Shown: piece after piece, positions 62,527 through 64,000 of the stretch
Numbering within the stretch: the first letter of the stretch is position 1
Layout: the number at the start of each line of letters is the position of its first letter
Assembly (NCBI GenBank): GCA_036403235.1
Contig: DASWRI010000015.1
Location: forward strand, 62,001-126,000
Direction of reading: 5' to 3'
From: JBGTFE01 sp036403235
GTDB lineage: Bacteria; Acidobacteriota; Blastocatellia; Pyrinomonadales; Pyrinomonadaceae
DNA length: 64,000 nucleotides
Program-made: the position numbers and the translations under genes
The notes under the pieces: generated by a model
Database searches by the model: none
Told to the model about the DNA's origin: nothing
The model's input: only the letters and a program-made list of their open reading frames with translations

Positions 62527-62612
62527 AATTTTTGAAACATTTTGCCGATTTATCGATAAAACGTCAAGACTTTTATTGAAAGGCGGAAATTGATTAATTC
62601 CCTGATGAAAAG

Positions 62613-62687
62613 TGGTAGCGCATACGGGAATTGAACCCGTGTTTCAAGATTGAGAATCTTACGTCCTAACCACTAGACGAATGCGCC
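62613..62687 (-). tRNA. tRNA-Glu (CTC)
   Basis: 75 nt. Acceptor GGCGCAT/ATGCGCT with G1-U72, D arm TCTAGTGGTTAGGA, anticodon loop TTCTCAA with anticodon CTC, T arm ACGGG-TTCAATT-CCCGT, encoded CCA. G1-U72 and A73 are unusual for bacterial tRNA-Glu. Confidence 0.92.
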
Positions 62688-62927
62688 GCAAACTTTGAAA
62701 ATTTTAGCACTAATTTAATAAAACCACGAAACGATAATAAAAAAAACGCTGGCGGAATCTGCATTTTTCGCGTCAATTAGTAGTTTTTATACGGCTTCAC
62801 GTATTTGAATTGATGCGAATAAACATATTTTGGCTTTCGTCCGTATAACGCTTATCTGAAAATCGCGCGGCACGCCGCCGAATAAATGCTTTTCTAATCT
62901 AAATCTTTTTCGGAGTTCTTAAAATTT

Positions 62928-64000
62928 ATGAAACGTTACAGAGTAGTTTTGCTTTGGGTTTTATTGTTTTCTTTTCAAGCTTTTGTTTACGCCCAGCAGC
63001 CGCAAGCGGATAATTCGCTTTTGACGCTTGACCGGATTTTTTCGTCCGACGAATTTCAGGGAGACGGCTTTGGCGGTTTTCGCTGGATGAAGTCGGGCGA
63101 TTCGTTTTCAAAAATCGAACGCTCGACGACCGTTCAGGGCGGAACTGATTTGGTCAGCTACGACGCGGCGACCAACGAGCGGACAGTTTTGCTGACGGCC
63201 GAAAAGCTGATTCCGAAAGGCCAAACCAAGCCTCTGCCGATAAACAGCTACGAGTGGTCGGCCGACAACAAGCAGATGCTGATTTATACGAACTCGAAAA
63301 AAGTCTGGCGGCTAAACACGCGCGGCGATTACTGGGTTTTGGATTTGGCGAGCGGAAATCTGAAAAAGCTCGGCGGCGACGCCGCGTCTTCGACCTTGAT
63401 GTTCGCCAAATTTTCGCCCGACGGAACGCGCGTCGGCTACGTCAGAGAAAATAATATCTATGTCGAAAATCTCTCGGACAGCAAAATCACGCAGATTACG
63501 ACCGACGGCTCAAAAACTCTGATTAACGGAACGTCCGATTGGGTCAACGAGGAAGAATTTTACCTGCGCGACTGCTGGCGCTGGAGTCCCGACGGTAAAT
63601 CAATCGCCTACTGGCAGTTTAATACCGAAGGAATGAAAGATTACGTGCTGGTCGACGATACGAAAGACCTATATCCGGTTCTGACCTACATTCCCTATCC
63701 GAAAGCGGGCACGACCAACGCGGCGGTTCGTGTCGGCGTCGTCAGCGCCGACGGCAGCCAGACGAAATGGATGAACACGCCGGGCGATTTGCGCCAGAAC
63801 TACATCGTTATGATGGACTGGATGGATAATTCGAGCGAGCTTATTTTGCAGCATATGAACCGTTTGCAGAATACCGACCAGGTGATGATTGCCGACGCGA
63901 AAACCGGCGCGGTGCGAACGATTTTGACCGAAAAGGACGATGCCTGGATTGAGCTGACAATGCCGCGCCTGCGCTGGATTGACGGCGGAAAACGTTTTCT
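62928..64000 (+). CDS. Dipeptidyl peptidase IV N-terminal part (S9, partial)
   Basis: From ATG 62928, signal peptide (1-23, ending VYAQ), then DPP-IV N-terminal beta-propeller: ERSTTVQGGTDLVSYDA, FSPDGTRVGYVRENNIYV, RWSPDGKSIAYWQFN and the EWTE-like Glu motif region VNEEEFYLRD. Runs off the window after 357 codons. The catalytic hydrolase domain is outside. Signal peptide and absence of TM suggest a periplasmic peptidase. Confidence 0.9.
   Translation, partial: MKRYRVVLLWVLLFSFQAFVYAQQPQADNSLLTLDRIFSSDEFQGDGFGGFRWMKSGDSFSKIERSTTVQGGTDLVSYDAATNERTVLLTAEKLIPKGQTKPLPINSYEWSADNKQMLIYTNSKKVWRLNTRGDYWVLDLASGNLKKLGGDAASSTLMFAKFSPDGTRVGYVRENNIYVENLSDSKITQITTDGSKTLINGTSDWVNEEEFYLRDCWRWSPDGKSIAYWQFNTEGMKDYVLVDDTKDLYPVLTYIPYPKAGTTNAAVRVGVVSADGSQTKWMNTPGDLRQNYIVMMDWMDNSSELILQHMNRLQNTDQVMIADAKTGAVRTILTEKDDAWIELTMPRLRWIDGGKRF

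Noticed and set aside
62688..62927. RNA gene or riboswitch between tRNA-Glu and the DPP-IV gene
   Set aside because: I see only short GC-rich inverted bits (GCGCGGCACGCCGC) and no known signature.

Overview
The window looks like a chromosomal segment from an Acidobacteriota bacterium, probably class Blastocatellia (Pyrinomonadaceae-like). This is inferred from gene style, not from a marker search: many secreted peptidases (S9, S41, S45, M1, M28, M48), zinc-ribbon/FHA signalling proteins, two-gene cytochrome c maturation of the ResB/CcsA type, a TPP-independent set of housekeeping genes in mixed order, and intergenic spaces filled with hairpins built from short sequence families. There is no prophage, IS element or CRISPR array. 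Genes are dense, with spacers usually below 100 bp.

Layout. 1-2614 (minus): rsmA (partial), ribD, ftsY. 2697-6691 (minus): an interrupted small membrane-protein gene, a B-box/membrane protein and an HD-GYP sensor. 6861-12176 (minus): a signalling cluster with an FHA-GAF-PP2C phosphatase, an RDD protein, a Ser/Thr kinase with two zinc ribbons and FHA, and a zinc-ribbon/FHA protein. 12472-15880 (plus): a MacA-like adaptor, an ABC ATPase and membrane proteins. 16304-17969 (minus): phosphate transporter pit plus its DUF47/PhoU-like partner. 18303-19721 (plus): M48 protease. 19810-24345 (minus): trmB, rhomboid, fabG, rph, murI and a zinc-ribbon protein, followed upstream by tmRNA (ssrA) and bcp. 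25405-30762: a YkgJ-like protein, a small membrane protein, an orphan phage-type ATPase behind a palindromic operator, a secreted protein behind a sigma-54-type promoter, and sppA. 30925-33427 (plus): two MacB-type permeases without an ATPase. 33522-38061 (minus): Yip1-like, oppF, GNAT, oppD, TonB-C protein. 38200-46889: S41, M28, S9, a papain-like cysteine protease with a partner protein, and M1 aminopeptidase. 46975-49425 (minus): ctaB, cox subunit III and DUF420, followed by an apparently orphan c-di-AMP riboswitch. 49655-54063 (plus): resB, ccsA, a DUF protein, a TPR protein. 54124-60173: a Lys/Glu-rich protein, an AAC(6')-like GNAT, an S41 pseudo-protease, ruvX and a penicillin acylase. 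60281-60893: a lone attC-bearing gene cassette. 61378-64000: a small duplicated-motif protein, a tandem-ExbD lipoprotein, tRNA-Glu and a partial DPP-IV.

The strongest second-look items are the c-di-AMP riboswitch with no co-directional downstream gene, the single integron-type cassette whose stop codon lies inside the attC core, the S41 homologue that has lost both catalytic residues, the tandem ExbD-domain lipoprotein, the sigma-54-type promoter, the operator in front of a phage-type ATPase, and at least seven families of intergenic hairpin repeats, one of which has entered the coding sequence of rsmA.
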